Position numbers and translations under genes: made by a program
DNA from: Devosia insulae DS-56
GTDB taxonomy: Bacteria > Pseudomonadota > Alphaproteobacteria > Rhizobiales > Devosiaceae
Length of the DNA: 51,756 nucleotides
NCBI RefSeq assembly: GCF_000970465.2
Contig: NZ_LAJE02000268.1
Coordinates: 1 to 51,756 of the forward strand
Reading direction: 5' to 3'
Part shown: piece by piece, positions 44,205-51,756 of the stretch
Numbering within the stretch: the first letter of the stretch is position 1
Layout: the number at the start of each line of letters is the position of its first letter
Notes under the pieces: generated by a model
Databases searched by the model: none
What the model was told of the DNA's origin: nothing
The model's input: the letters and a program-made list of their open reading frames with translations, nothing else

Positions 44205-44999
44205 ATGCATGCGACGACACGGAACTGGGACGAGTTTGGCCGGCGCTGGGCGGGGCCGCGGAATTTCCGGATGGCGCCGGGGTTGGCGGAGTTCGATTAT
44301 CGGTTCCCCTCGGTCGATCAGGTGATCGACGAAATGCGGAACGACGACGCGGTCTCCTACAAGGCCGGCTTGAAATCGGCGAAGCTGGACCTGGCGCTGA
44401 AATCGGTCGATGCCTTTCGCAGCACGCCGATCGAGCAGGTCATGGAGCAGCCCTTCGCGCTGGCGCATTTCGACCTGGCGCGGTTCGACGCACCGGGCCG
44501 CTTTCTCGATGGCTTCGGCGACAAGGTGTTGCGGCCGTGGCAGCAGATGCTGACGGACGCCGGCTACACCTGGGAGCGCTGTTACCCGATCGTCTTCATC
44601 AGTGGTCGCGGCAGCGCCACCAACTATCACATGGATTTTTCCCACGTGCTGGCCTGGCAGATCTACGGCACCAAACGCTTCTGCGGCCTGGTCGATCCCG
44701 ACCGCTGGGCCGACCACGCGACGCGCGTCAATTACAAACCAGGCGAGCTGGCAAAGCCGCCCGAGGTGCGCGAGGAAGATAGCCTCTGCTACGACATGCG
44801 GCCGGGCGACAAGCTGTGGAACGTGCTGCTGACGCCGCATTGGGTCGAGGCTGGGGACGAGCCGGCGATGAGCATCAACATCTCGCATGGCGGTTTGCGG
44901 CGCCATGGCGAGCTGTCGCCCAACGAAGCCGAACTGGAGCTGTTCCGGGCCGAGAACCCGGCCATCGCCCCGCCCAGGCTTGAACGGGCCTACCGCTAG
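44205..44999 (+). CDS. JmjC/cupin-like Fe(II)/2-oxoglutarate-type protein
   Basis: A 264-residue protein with the double-stranded beta-helix features of JmjC/cupin-8 proteins: TNYHMDFSHVLAWQIYGTKR supplies H142-x-D144, and LLTPHWVEAG supplies H212, together a plausible iron triad. Relatives include hydroxylases and unassigned cupins; no substrate can be named. The stop overlaps the convergent LacI gene by 4 bases, and the start is divergent from the AraC regulator. Confidence 0.72.
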   Translation: MHATTRNWDEFGRRWAGPRNFRMAPGLAEFDYRFPSVDQVIDEMRNDDAVSYKAGLKSAKLDLALKSVDAFRSTPIEQVMEQPFALAHFDLARFDAPGRFLDGFGDKVLRPWQQMLTDAGYTWERCYPIVFISGRGSATNYHMDFSHVLAWQIYGTKRFCGLVDPDRWADHATRVNYKPGELAKPPEVREEDSLCYDMRPGDKLWNVLLTPHWVEAGDEPAMSINISHGGLRRHGELSPNEAELELFRAENPAIAPPRLERAYR

Positions 45000-46009
45000 C
45001 TCCGCGTCGCCGGCGGCGGTGCCGTGGTGTTCCGAACCACCAGATAGGTATCGAGCGTCACCCGGGCGTCGCCCACGGCGCGTGAGCCCAGCATGTCGAG
45101 CAGCAGCGACATCGCCGCGCGCCCGGTTTCGTCCGAGCGGTTGGAAACCGTGGTCAGCGACGGGTAGGTCGCAGCGCCCAGCACGTCGTCGCAGCCGACG
45201 ACGGAGAAATCGGCGGGCACGCTGACGCCGCGATCGGCGAGGCCGGTCATGATGCCCTGCGCCGTCAGGTCGTCGAAGGCGATGGCGGCGGTGGCGCCGG
45301 TGGCGAGAATATCGGGCACCACGGCGCGGCCGCTCTCATAGCTCGGCACCCGGGCGGCGACGATGCTGACGTCGAGCCGGTGCTGCCGGGCCCCCAGCCG
45401 TACCGCGGCGCGGCGCTGCTGGTTCGACCACGAGCTGGCCGGACCGCTGACATAGACGATGTGCTTGTGGCCCAGTTCCGCCAGATGGGCGATCGCCTCG
45501 TGCACCCCGATGGCGCTGTCGATCAAGACGCGCGGGATACCCGGCACGTCGCGATTGACCAGCACCAGGGGGCGCTTCAATGCATGGGCGCGGATCCGCT
45601 CATCGGTGAGGCGCGAGGCGCAAAGCACCAGCCCCTCAACCTGGCTGAGGAAGCGGTCGACCAGCTTGTCTTCCTGTCGCCAGCTCTCATCGGAATTGCC
45701 GAGGAACACGCAGAAATCCGAGCGATCCGCCTCCATCTGCGCGGCGCGGATCAGCGGTGGAAAGAACGGGTTGGCGACATCCGGCACCACCAGCGCCACA
45801 TTGCCGTAGCGCCCGGTGCTCAGCGCTCGGGCGGTGTGGTTGGGGACATAGCCGATGCTGCTGGCGATCTCGAGGATGCGCGCCACGGTTTCCGCGCCGA
45901 GCATGCCCGGTTGCGTGAAGGCGCGCGACACTGTCGACTTCGACACCCCCGCCGTCCTTGCCACATCCATCATGGTGGGCAGGTCCTTGCGGCCCTTGCC
46001 TGTGGTCAT
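44996..46009 (-). CDS. LacI family transcriptional regulator
   Basis: A 337-residue repressor: N-terminal helix-turn-helix MMDVARTAGVSKSTVSRAFT, hinge HTARALSTGRYGNVALVVPD, then a periplasmic-binding-protein-like sugar domain ending DVLGAATYPSLTTVSN. AAGGG lies 8-12 bases before the ATG at 46009. The palindromes at 46112-46125 and 50182-50193 match LacI-family operators with a central CG, so it probably represses both the nagB-like operon and the downstream transporter. The likely inducer is an amino-sugar phosphate. Confidence 0.92.
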   Translation of the reverse strand: MTTGKGRKDLPTMMDVARTAGVSKSTVSRAFTQPGMLGAETVARILEIASSIGYVPNHTARALSTGRYGNVALVVPDVANPFFPPLIRAAQMEADRSDFCVFLGNSDESWRQEDKLVDRFLSQVEGLVLCASRLTDERIRAHALKRPLVLVNRDVPGIPRVLIDSAIGVHEAIAHLAELGHKHIVYVSGPASSWSNQQRRAAVRLGARQHRLDVSIVAARVPSYESGRAVVPDILATGATAAIAFDDLTAQGIMTGLADRGVSVPADFSVVGCDDVLGAATYPSLTTVSNRSDETGRAAMSLLLDMLGSRAVGDARVTLDTYLVVRNTTAPPPATRS

Positions 46010-46105
46010 GCTGTTGCCCTTGCGCAGCCTGGAACGATCGCTCCCACAGTTCAGCGTGGCTTGGCAATATCCCGTTCCATCCAATGCCGAGTGTTCGACA
46101 GGGGA

Positions 46106-46134
46106 TTGACGTGCAACCGGTTGCATTCGATAGT
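46106..46134 (+). promoter_or_regulatory. Promoter with LacI operator in the spacer (nagB-like operon)
   Basis: TTGACG (46106-46111) and GATAGT (46129-46134) are spaced 17 bases apart, and the palindrome TGCAACCGGTTGCA (46112-46125) fills most of the spacer. Repressor binding would exclude RNA polymerase. The nagB-like start codon is 51 bases downstream of the -10 box. The same site lies 103 bases from the divergent regulator start and could give autoregulation. Confidence 0.75.
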
Positions 46135-46184
46135 CAAACAAAATCGTGGTTCGAACGCGATGGTTGCGGGGAGTGCTTTCGCCG

Positions 46185-46970
46185 ATGAGTTCGAGTGTCG
46201 TGCCTGAGGCCGGAACGCGTGACCGGAGAGTTGACCAGCTCAAGGTCCGGAGCTTTGTCACCCGCGAGGAGCTGGGCCGCGTCGCCGCCGGCGAGATTGC
46301 CACGGAGTTGCGCTCGCGGCTCGCCCGCCAGGCCGCGGTGCGCATGGTCTTTGCTTCGGCCCCGAGCCAGAGCGACGTCATCGATGCGCTGGCGGCGGAG
46401 CCCGGCATTGACTGGCGCCGCGTCACCGCCTTCCACATGGATGAATATATCGGGCTCGCCCCCGACGCGCCGGAGCGCTTCGGCAGCTGGCTGTCGCGCT
46501 ACATCTTCGGCCGCCTGCCCTTCGCCGCGGTGCACCCGATCCTCCCCGGCGCCGACCCCGAGGCGACGGCGCGCGATTACGCGGCACTGCTGGCCGAGGC
46601 GCCGATTGACATCGTGCAACTCGGCATCGGGGTGAATGGCCACATCGCCTTCAACGACCCGCCGGTGGCCGATTTCAACGATCCGCTCGATGTCAAAGTG
46701 GTGGAGCTCGATGAGGTCTGCCGGCAGCAGCAGGTCGACGATGATTGCTTTGCTACCCTCGCCGATGTGCCGCTGCGCGCCATCACGCTCACCGTGCCGC
46801 GGTTGCTGCGGGCCGATCGGCTGTTCTGCATGGTGCCGGGGCGGGTGAAGCGCAACGCTGTGCGCGCCGCGCTCGAGGGCCCGCTGAGCACGGCTTGCCC
46901 GGCCTCGATCCTCCGCACCCATCCCGACTGTACGCTGTACCTCGATGCGGAGTCAGATCCCCATGCCTGA
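46185..46970 (+). CDS. Glucosamine-6-phosphate deaminase-like protein (NagB family)
   Basis: A 261-residue NagB/RpiA-fold protein that would turn an amino-sugar 6-phosphate into a ketose phosphate and ammonia. The catalytic HMDEYIGL (D86) is intact, but in the ring-opening motif GIGVNGHIAFNDPP the E. coli Asp141 is Asn151 and Glu148 is Asp158, with His153 kept. This suggests a paralogue with changed substrate or rate. ATG 46185 is preceded by the operator-controlled promoter; a GTG at 46146 is in frame but less likely. It overlaps the SIS gene by 8 bases. Confidence 0.85.
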   Translation: MSSSVVPEAGTRDRRVDQLKVRSFVTREELGRVAAGEIATELRSRLARQAAVRMVFASAPSQSDVIDALAAEPGIDWRRVTAFHMDEYIGLAPDAPERFGSWLSRYIFGRLPFAAVHPILPGADPEATARDYAALLAEAPIDIVQLGIGVNGHIAFNDPPVADFNDPLDVKVVELDEVCRQQQVDDDCFATLADVPLRAITLTVPRLLRADRLFCMVPGRVKRNAVRAALEGPLSTACPASILRTHPDCTLYLDAESDPHA

Positions 46971-47736
46971 TATGATCGACGCCGACGCACTCTGCCGCAC
47001 CTATTATGACGACGTCACCGCCCTGATGCGGCGCATCCTCGTCGAGGAGCGCGACGCCACCGAGTATGCCGCCGAGCGGGTAGCCGAGCAGATCGCCGCC
47101 GACCGGCTGGTCTATGCTTACGGGCCGGGCGGCCACTCCAATCTAGCTTCGCAGGAGATCTTCTTTCGCGCCGGCGGCCTGATGCATGTCAGCGCCATTC
47201 TCGACGAGGGCACGCTGCTCTCGGGCGGCTCGCTGCGCTCGATGGCGATCGAGCGCACCCCCGGCTATGGCAAGATCGTCATCGCCGATCAGCGGCTCGG
47301 CGAAGGCGATCTGCTGATCCTCGTCAACGCCTACGGCATCAATGCCGCGCTGATCGATGCAGCGCTGGAGGCCAAGCGCCGCGGCGTGTTTCTGATCGGC
47401 GTCAACTCGCACGAGCACGCCAACAACTCCGCGGCGACCCACCCGGCGCGCCACCCGACCAAGCACAACCTGCACGAGCTGGTGGATATCGCCATCGACT
47501 GCAAGGTGCCGATCGGCGACGCGATCGTTCAGGTGCCCGGCATGGGCGAGAAGATCGGCGCCATCTCCACTTTCGCCAACGCCTTCGCGCTCAACAACCT
47601 GGTGATCCGCACGGTCGCCAAGCTGGTCGAACGCGGCATCGAGCCACCGGTCTGGCGCAGCGGCAACGCCCCGGGCGGCGACGAGGCCAATGCGAAGTTC
47701 ATCGCGCGCTTTGCCGAGCGGGTGCGCTGGCTGTGA
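46963..47736 (+). CDS. SIS domain sugar-phosphate isomerase-like protein
   Basis: A 257-residue SIS-domain protein with VYAYGPGGHSNLASQEIFF and LLILVNAYGIN followed by GVNSHEHANNSA. SIS domains bind phosphosugars for isomerisation or sensing. Such proteins recur with sugar ABC transporters and NagA/NagB homologues, but the reaction is unproven. ATG 46963 has GGAG about 10 bases upstream and overlaps the nagB-like gene; ATG 46972 is the alternative. The stop overlaps the nagA-like start (GTGA). Confidence 0.8.
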   Translation: MPDMIDADALCRTYYDDVTALMRRILVEERDATEYAAERVAEQIAADRLVYAYGPGGHSNLASQEIFFRAGGLMHVSAILDEGTLLSGGSLRSMAIERTPGYGKIVIADQRLGEGDLLILVNAYGINAALIDAALEAKRRGVFLIGVNSHEHANNSAATHPARHPTKHNLHELVDIAIDCKVPIGDAIVQVPGMGEKIGAISTFANAFALNNLVIRTVAKLVERGIEPPVWRSGNAPGGDEANAKFIARFAERVRWL

Positions 47737-48878
47737 CGGCTCAACTCGTCGGCCGCGATCCCGACACCGGCCAGGGCCTTGCCATCAGCATCGCCGACGG
47801 CCGGATCGCTGCCATCGATGCGGCGGACTACAACGGCCCGCTCTATCTCTCGGCGGGCCTCATCGACCTGCAGGTCAATGGCTATGCAACGCACGATCTG
47901 AACGACGGCACGGTCACGCCGGAGCGCGTCCTGGCGCTGACCGAAATGATGCTGGCGCTGGGCACCACCACTTTTCTGCCGACCCTGGTCACCGCCAGCG
48001 AGGCGAACATCACCGCCGGGCTGGTGGCGATCCGCGAGGCGCGGGCGCGTTACCCGCTCGTTGCTCGCGCGGTGCCGTTCGTTCATGTCGAAGGGCCGTT
48101 CATCTCAATTCATGATGGCCCGCGCGGCGCCCATCCGGCGGAACAGGTCCGCGACGCCGATATCGCCGAGTACGAGCGCTGGCAGGCGGCGAGCGGCGGG
48201 CTGGTGGGGCTGCTGACGCTGTCGCCGCACTCCGATGCCGCCATTGCGCTGGTGCGGCACGCGGCGGGGCAGGGGGTGCACGTCGCGATTGGTCATACCG
48301 ATGCGAGCCCCGAACAGATTCATGCCGCGGCAGCGGCCGGCGCCACGCTTTCGACCCATCTCGGCAATGGCATCTCCGCCCTGCTGCCGCGCCATCCCAA
48401 CGTCATCTGGGCGCAGCTGGCGGACGATCGGCTGACTGCCACGCTGATCGGCGACAGCCACCACCTGCCGGCCGACACGCTGAAGGCGATGTTGCGCGCC
48501 AAGGGGCTCGATAAGGCTTTGCTGGTCTCCGACGTGGTCTCGCCGGGCGGATTGAAGCCGGGCATTTATCACCAGACCATCGGCGGTCGGGTCGAACTCC
48601 AGGCCAATGGTCGGCTGGGGCCGCCCGGCACGCCCTACCTCGCCGGCGCCGCGCTGCCGCTGGGCGATTGTGTGGCCCGCACCGTAACCATGACCGGGCT
48701 GAGCCTCGCTCAGGTGCTGGGGCTCGCGACGCACAATTCCGGCCGCTTCGCCGGCGGCCGCGGCTTGCTCGAAGTCAGCGCGGCGGCGGACCTCATTCAG
48801 TTCGAGTGGACACCGGGCGCCGAGCGCCTGACCATTGCTGCAACCTATCTGGGTGGGGAGCGGGTATGGGCGCGTTGA
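47733..48878 (+). CDS. nagA: N-acetylglucosamine-6-phosphate deacetylase-like (NagA)
   Basis: A 381-residue amidohydrolase that would remove acetate from GlcNAc-6-phosphate or a related amino sugar. Family residues are E120 in HVEGPF, the RGAH motif, H188 in GHTDA, H209 in STHL and catalytic D267 in LLVSD. The usual second motif HLFNAM reads HLGNGI, so the substrate pocket may differ. It starts with GTG at 47733, overlapping the SIS gene by 4 bases, and its end overlaps the next gene by 13. Confidence 0.87.
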   Translation: MTAQLVGRDPDTGQGLAISIADGRIAAIDAADYNGPLYLSAGLIDLQVNGYATHDLNDGTVTPERVLALTEMMLALGTTTFLPTLVTASEANITAGLVAIREARARYPLVARAVPFVHVEGPFISIHDGPRGAHPAEQVRDADIAEYERWQAASGGLVGLLTLSPHSDAAIALVRHAAGQGVHVAIGHTDASPEQIHAAAAAGATLSTHLGNGISALLPRHPNVIWAQLADDRLTATLIGDSHHLPADTLKAMLRAKGLDKALLVSDVVSPGGLKPGIYHQTIGGRVELQANGRLGPPGTPYLAGAALPLGDCVARTVTMTGLSLAQVLGLATHNSGRFAGGRGLLEVSAAADLIQFEWTPGAERLTIAATYLGGERVWAR

Positions 48879-50140
48879 AGGCCGGTATCGCCGTCGTCGA
48901 CATCACACCTCCATCAGGGCTGCTGCTCGCCGGCTTTGCCGCCCGCACCGAACCGGCAACCGGGGCGCACGACCCGCTGACGGTACGGGCCGTGGTGGTC
49001 GGCGATACTGCCATCGTCGTCGCCGACGTCATCGGCATCCATGAGGCGATGAGCGCCCGCATCCGCGAGCGCTGCCCGCTGCCGTCAGCCAATGTCATCG
49101 TTGCGGCCACCCATACGCACGGCGCGCCGGTCTCGATGGCGGACCGGCTGAGCGCCGAGGCCGATCCGGCATTCCTTGGGGCAATCGAGGATGGCTGCGT
49201 CGCCGCGCTGGCCGAAGCTGCCGCCAACGCCGTGCCGGTCACGCTGAGCGCCGGTCTCGGCGCCGATCCCGATGTGGCGCGCAACCGCCGTCACGCCGAC
49301 GGTCCGCTCGATCGAACGCTGCCGGTGCTGCGCATCCGCGACGAAGCGGGCCGCCTGCTGGCGGTGATCGTCTCCTATGCCTGCCACCCGACCGTGCTGG
49401 GCGCCGACAACCGGCTGATGACGGCGGATTTCCCGCATTTCGTGCGCACGACGATCGAGGCGGCGCATCCGGGCGCGGTGGCGATCTTCCTCAATGGCTG
49501 TTGTGGCGACGTCAATATCGGGCACACCGCGCAGGCCTCGGTGACGCTCAACGCCAGCGCCACCCGCACCTTCGAGAATGCCGAGCGGCTCGGCGCCCGG
49601 ATCGCCGAAGCGGCGCTCGCGGCGCCGGAGGCAGGGCTCGGCGATACGGCGACCGCCGGGGAACAATGGGTCGAACTGAGCCTCGAGCGACGCGAACACG
49701 ACCTGCCGGCGCTGGCTGCTGCCTGGGACCATGACGCCCGCACCGCCGAGCCGGTGCGTGCCACCGTGCTGCAGCACTGGGCTAACTGGGCCCGCCGTTA
49801 TGCCGGCCAACCCGCGGGAAGCTGGGCCGGTCGCGTCAGTGTCCTCGATTGGGGCGGCCTGCCGATCGCGGCGCTGCCGGGAGAGATTTTTGCCGAAACC
49901 GGCCTCGCCGTCCGCGCTGCCTGTGCCGGCCGGCCGGCTCTGGTGCTGTCCTATGCCGACGGCACCCCGGGTTACATTCCGCCTGCCAGCGAGTTTGGCT
50001 TCGGCGGCTACGAGGTCGATGAAGCGCATCGCTTCATCGGTATGCCGGGGGCATTCGCCGCCGGTTCTGCCGAGCGCCTGGCCCTCGCGGCCAAGACCTT
50101 GCTCGGACTATCAAAACAGGCTGCAACGCCTAGAAAATGA
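48866..50140 (+). CDS. Neutral ceramidase-like amidase domain protein
   Basis: A 424-residue protein resembling the N-terminal catalytic domain of neutral/alkaline ceramidases: VVDITPPSG at the start, zinc ligands in AATHTHGAP (H83, H85) and SYACHPTVLG (H174), and FLNGCCGDVN. There is no signal peptide and no C-terminal ceramidase domain, so a cytosolic amidase acting on N-acyl or conjugated amino sugars is more likely than ceramide. GGGGAG lies 6 bases before the ATG. It is the last gene of the LacI-controlled operon. Confidence 0.82.
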   Translation: MGALKAGIAVVDITPPSGLLLAGFAARTEPATGAHDPLTVRAVVVGDTAIVVADVIGIHEAMSARIRERCPLPSANVIVAATHTHGAPVSMADRLSAEADPAFLGAIEDGCVAALAEAAANAVPVTLSAGLGADPDVARNRRHADGPLDRTLPVLRIRDEAGRLLAVIVSYACHPTVLGADNRLMTADFPHFVRTTIEAAHPGAVAIFLNGCCGDVNIGHTAQASVTLNASATRTFENAERLGARIAEAALAAPEAGLGDTATAGEQWVELSLERREHDLPALAAAWDHDARTAEPVRATVLQHWANWARRYAGQPAGSWAGRVSVLDWGGLPIAALPGEIFAETGLAVRAACAGRPALVLSYADGTPGYIPPASEFGFGGYEVDEAHRFIGMPGAFAAGSAERLALAAKTLLGLSKQAATPRK

Positions 50141-50174
50141 GGGGTTTCGACGCGGGTCGCGCGGTTTGCGCCGC

Positions 50175-50203
50175 TTGACACGCAACCGGTTGCAGTCAAG
50201 ACT
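50175..50203 (+). promoter_or_regulatory. Second LacI operator and promoter (ABC importer)
   Basis: TTGACA (50175-50180) is followed by a 17-base spacer containing the palindrome GCAACCGGTTGC (50182-50193), then AAGACT (50198-50203), a weaker -10. The arrangement copies that at 46106-46134, 42 bases before the binding-protein start codon. The same LacI regulator should control both. Confidence 0.65.
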
Positions 50204-50244
50204 TCACTATGTGCTGGATCGTTCGTTAAACAGGGATGACAACG

Positions 50245-51558
50245 ATGATGAAATTGCTTTCTCGGCCTCAGCTTTCTGCCTTCTCGATATCAGGACGACA
50301 GCTGCTGCTGGCGTCCGCCATGGGCCTCGGGCTGGCCGCCACGGCGGTCTCGGCTCAGGAGATCCGGGTGTGGAGCGGCTACCCGGAACTGGCGCCGTTC
50401 TATCAGCATGTCGCCGAGGGGATGGCGGCGGAATACCCGGACCTCAAGGTCACGGTTGAAGCCATCGCCTTGCGCGAGCACGAAAAGCGCGTGGCGCTCG
50501 GCGTCACCTCCGGCGAAGCCGCCGAAGTGATCGAGCTGGCGACCACCATTGCCGCCCGCTATCTCGAGGGCGGACTGCTCAATACGCCGCCGGCCGACGT
50601 GACGGCCTTCGTCAAGGATCCCGCCAATTTCGGCGAGTTCTTCGTCAACTCTGCCAGCTATGACGGCACCGTCTACGGCATGCCGCTGTTCCGCGGCCAG
50701 AGCGCGCTCTACTACAATACCGACATGTTCGCCGCGGCCGGCCTCACCGAGCCGCCCAAGACCATGGCCGACTTCGATACCTATGCCGAAAAGCTGACGC
50801 AGCGTGACGCCAGCGGTGCGCCCACTGTCACCGGCTGGAGCATGCGGCTCTCGGGCGGCGGCTCGGGCATTGCCGAAAAGTTCGCCATCAACATGTGGCA
50901 GCATGGCGGTGAGCTGATCGCGCCTGCCGGTGAGGGCCTGTGGAAGTCGAACTTCGCCTCCGAAGCCGGCACTGCCACCATGAAGCAGTACCTGCACAAC
51001 CTGTTCGACACCAAGACCGTGACGGTGGAATCGCCGGCTGATGCCGATGCCTTCGAGCGTGGCCAGACTGCCATGTTCATCCGCGAGTCCTGGGTGATCG
51101 GCGATATCGCCGCCAAGGCTCCGGACCTGAAATATGCCACTGCGACGCTGCCGCGTGGTTCGATCGTCAGCCCCGGCCAGCTCTACGTCAAAGCCGGTGC
51201 CGACAAGGAAGCCGCCGCCTGGGCCTTCGTGATGGCAACCCAGAAGCCCGAAAACCTGCTCTGGCTGCTCGACAATGTCGGCTGGCTGCCGAACCGCTCG
51301 GGGCTCGACTTCTCGGCCATCCTTGCTGCCAAGCCCGGCTTCGAAGCCTACGTCAACTACCCCGCGAGCTATGAGTTCTTCACCGTTCCGGCCATCGGCC
51401 CGATCGATGAGATCCAGACCCGCGCCGCAGCCTTCCTCGTTGAAGCCTACGCCAAGCCGGAACTGGCCACCGACGATGCGGCGCTCAAGGCCTTCCTCGA
51501 GAATGCCGACAAGGAGATCAACGCCATCCTCGACCGTGAAGGCCTGCTTGGCCAGTAA
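50245..51558 (+). CDS. Sugar ABC transporter substrate-binding protein
   Basis: A 437-residue periplasmic binding protein of the CUT1 group. A long signal region (to about residue 37, ending AVSAQE) precedes EIRVWSGYPELAPFYQHVAE. GTVYGMPLFRGQSALYYNTD and FAINMWQHGGELI are typical family motifs. The start could be ATG 50236, 50245 or 50248; AGGG at 50232-50235 best fits 50245. Permease genes are expected just past the window edge. Control by the LacI operator ties it to the amino-sugar enzymes upstream. Confidence 0.9.
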   Translation: MMKLLSRPQLSAFSISGRQLLLASAMGLGLAATAVSAQEIRVWSGYPELAPFYQHVAEGMAAEYPDLKVTVEAIALREHEKRVALGVTSGEAAEVIELATTIAARYLEGGLLNTPPADVTAFVKDPANFGEFFVNSASYDGTVYGMPLFRGQSALYYNTDMFAAAGLTEPPKTMADFDTYAEKLTQRDASGAPTVTGWSMRLSGGGSGIAEKFAINMWQHGGELIAPAGEGLWKSNFASEAGTATMKQYLHNLFDTKTVTVESPADADAFERGQTAMFIRESWVIGDIAAKAPDLKYATATLPRGSIVSPGQLYVKAGADKEAAAWAFVMATQKPENLLWLLDNVGWLPNRSGLDFSAILAAKPGFEAYVNYPASYEFFTVPAIGPIDEIQTRAAAFLVEAYAKPELATDDAALKAFLENADKEINAILDREGLLGQ

Positions 51559-51592
51559 GTCGGTTTTGCAAACCTGCCCTTGCTCAACCGCT

Positions 51593-51618
51593 GCCTTCGG
51601 GGATCATTCCCCGGAGGC
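51593..51618 (+). promoter_or_regulatory. 11-bp stem-loop after the second binding-protein gene
   Basis: Arms 51593-51603 and 51608-51618 pair (one G-T) around a TCAT loop, 34 bases after the stop. It matches the position and shape of the hairpin at 32969-32994 after the other binding-protein gene, with no T run, so it is probably an mRNA stabiliser or attenuator. Confidence 0.55.
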
Positions 51619-51659
51619 ACCGCCAGCGCAATCGCATGTGGGGGTTGGCCGCTGGCCTC

Positions 51660-51756
51660 TCAATGGTCCTCCACCGTGAAACGGGGGAGGGGGACCAGCG
51701 AAGCTGGTGGAGGGGGCGGCCACACACATTGGCGCTTCCTGCCGCCCCCTCCACCG
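51660..51756. repeat. Palindromic intergenic repeat at window end
   Basis: Perfect 15-bp arms (51707-51721 and 51741-51755, GGTGGAGGGGGCGGC and its complement) enclose a 19-base loop, preceded by further G-rich copies. It is the same class of element as at 1-131. No gene is seen after the binding-protein gene. Confidence 0.65.

Overview
The window looks like a chromosomal stretch of a GC-rich alphaproteobacterium, most probably of the Hyphomicrobiales and Devosia-like. This is inferred from the density of carbohydrate ABC transporters with GntR and LacI regulators, the GC-rich palindromic intergenic repeats, and the frequent 4-base gene overlaps. No taxonomic marker gene is present, so the placement is tentative.

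Layout. (1) 1-2863: palindromic repeats, a Gfo/Idh/MocA oxidoreductase, the pseudouridine synthase rluA and a very acidic hypothetical protein. (2) 2944-6291: tRNA-Arg(CCG), then a two-gene cassette (a nucleoside-deoxyribosyltransferase-like protein and a calcineurin-like phosphoesterase) placed between the tRNA and rsmC. This is the best candidate here for an undescribed (possibly defence-type) system. (3) 6468-24807: a surface-polysaccharide locus. GmhA, HddA, a GmhB-type phosphatase and an HddC-type nucleotidyltransferase would together make GDP-D-glycero-alpha-D-manno-heptose. Two epimerase/reductases, a sugar C-methyltransferase, four glycosyltransferase genes (one a 992-residue double-domain protein), an acyltransferase, a pyruvyltransferase and a second methyltransferase would modify and assemble it. 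An L-2-hydroxyglutarate oxidase gene is coupled to gmhB. The locus ends upstream in a truncated epimerase remnant too short for routine gene calling. (4) 25303-27313: a DUF1186/SEC-C protein and a GH43-like glycosidase.

(5) 27347-35773: a sugar catabolic locus. A FadR-type GntR regulator and an L-fucose/arabinose isomerase-like protein diverge from L-rhamnose 1-dehydrogenase, L-rhamnonate dehydratase and a complete ABC importer (binding protein, two permeases, ATPase). A dyad in the divergent promoter region is the likely GntR operator. (6) 35807-43274: secreted and periplasmic proteins around a PQQ-dependent alcohol dehydrogenase with a lanthanide-type active site, opposite a Tat-exported Rieske protein, a small secreted protein, a second GntR regulator and an SMP-30/NHL-like beta-propeller. 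A pentapeptide-repeat protein follows. (7) 43297-44999: an AraC regulator divergent from a JmjC/cupin-like protein.

(8) 44996-51558: a LacI regulator divergent from a four-gene operon (NagB-like, SIS domain, NagA-like, ceramidase-like), then the binding protein of another sugar ABC importer that runs off the window. Nearly identical LacI-type operators lie in the promoter spacers of both transcription units, which ties them into one predicted amino-sugar regulon.
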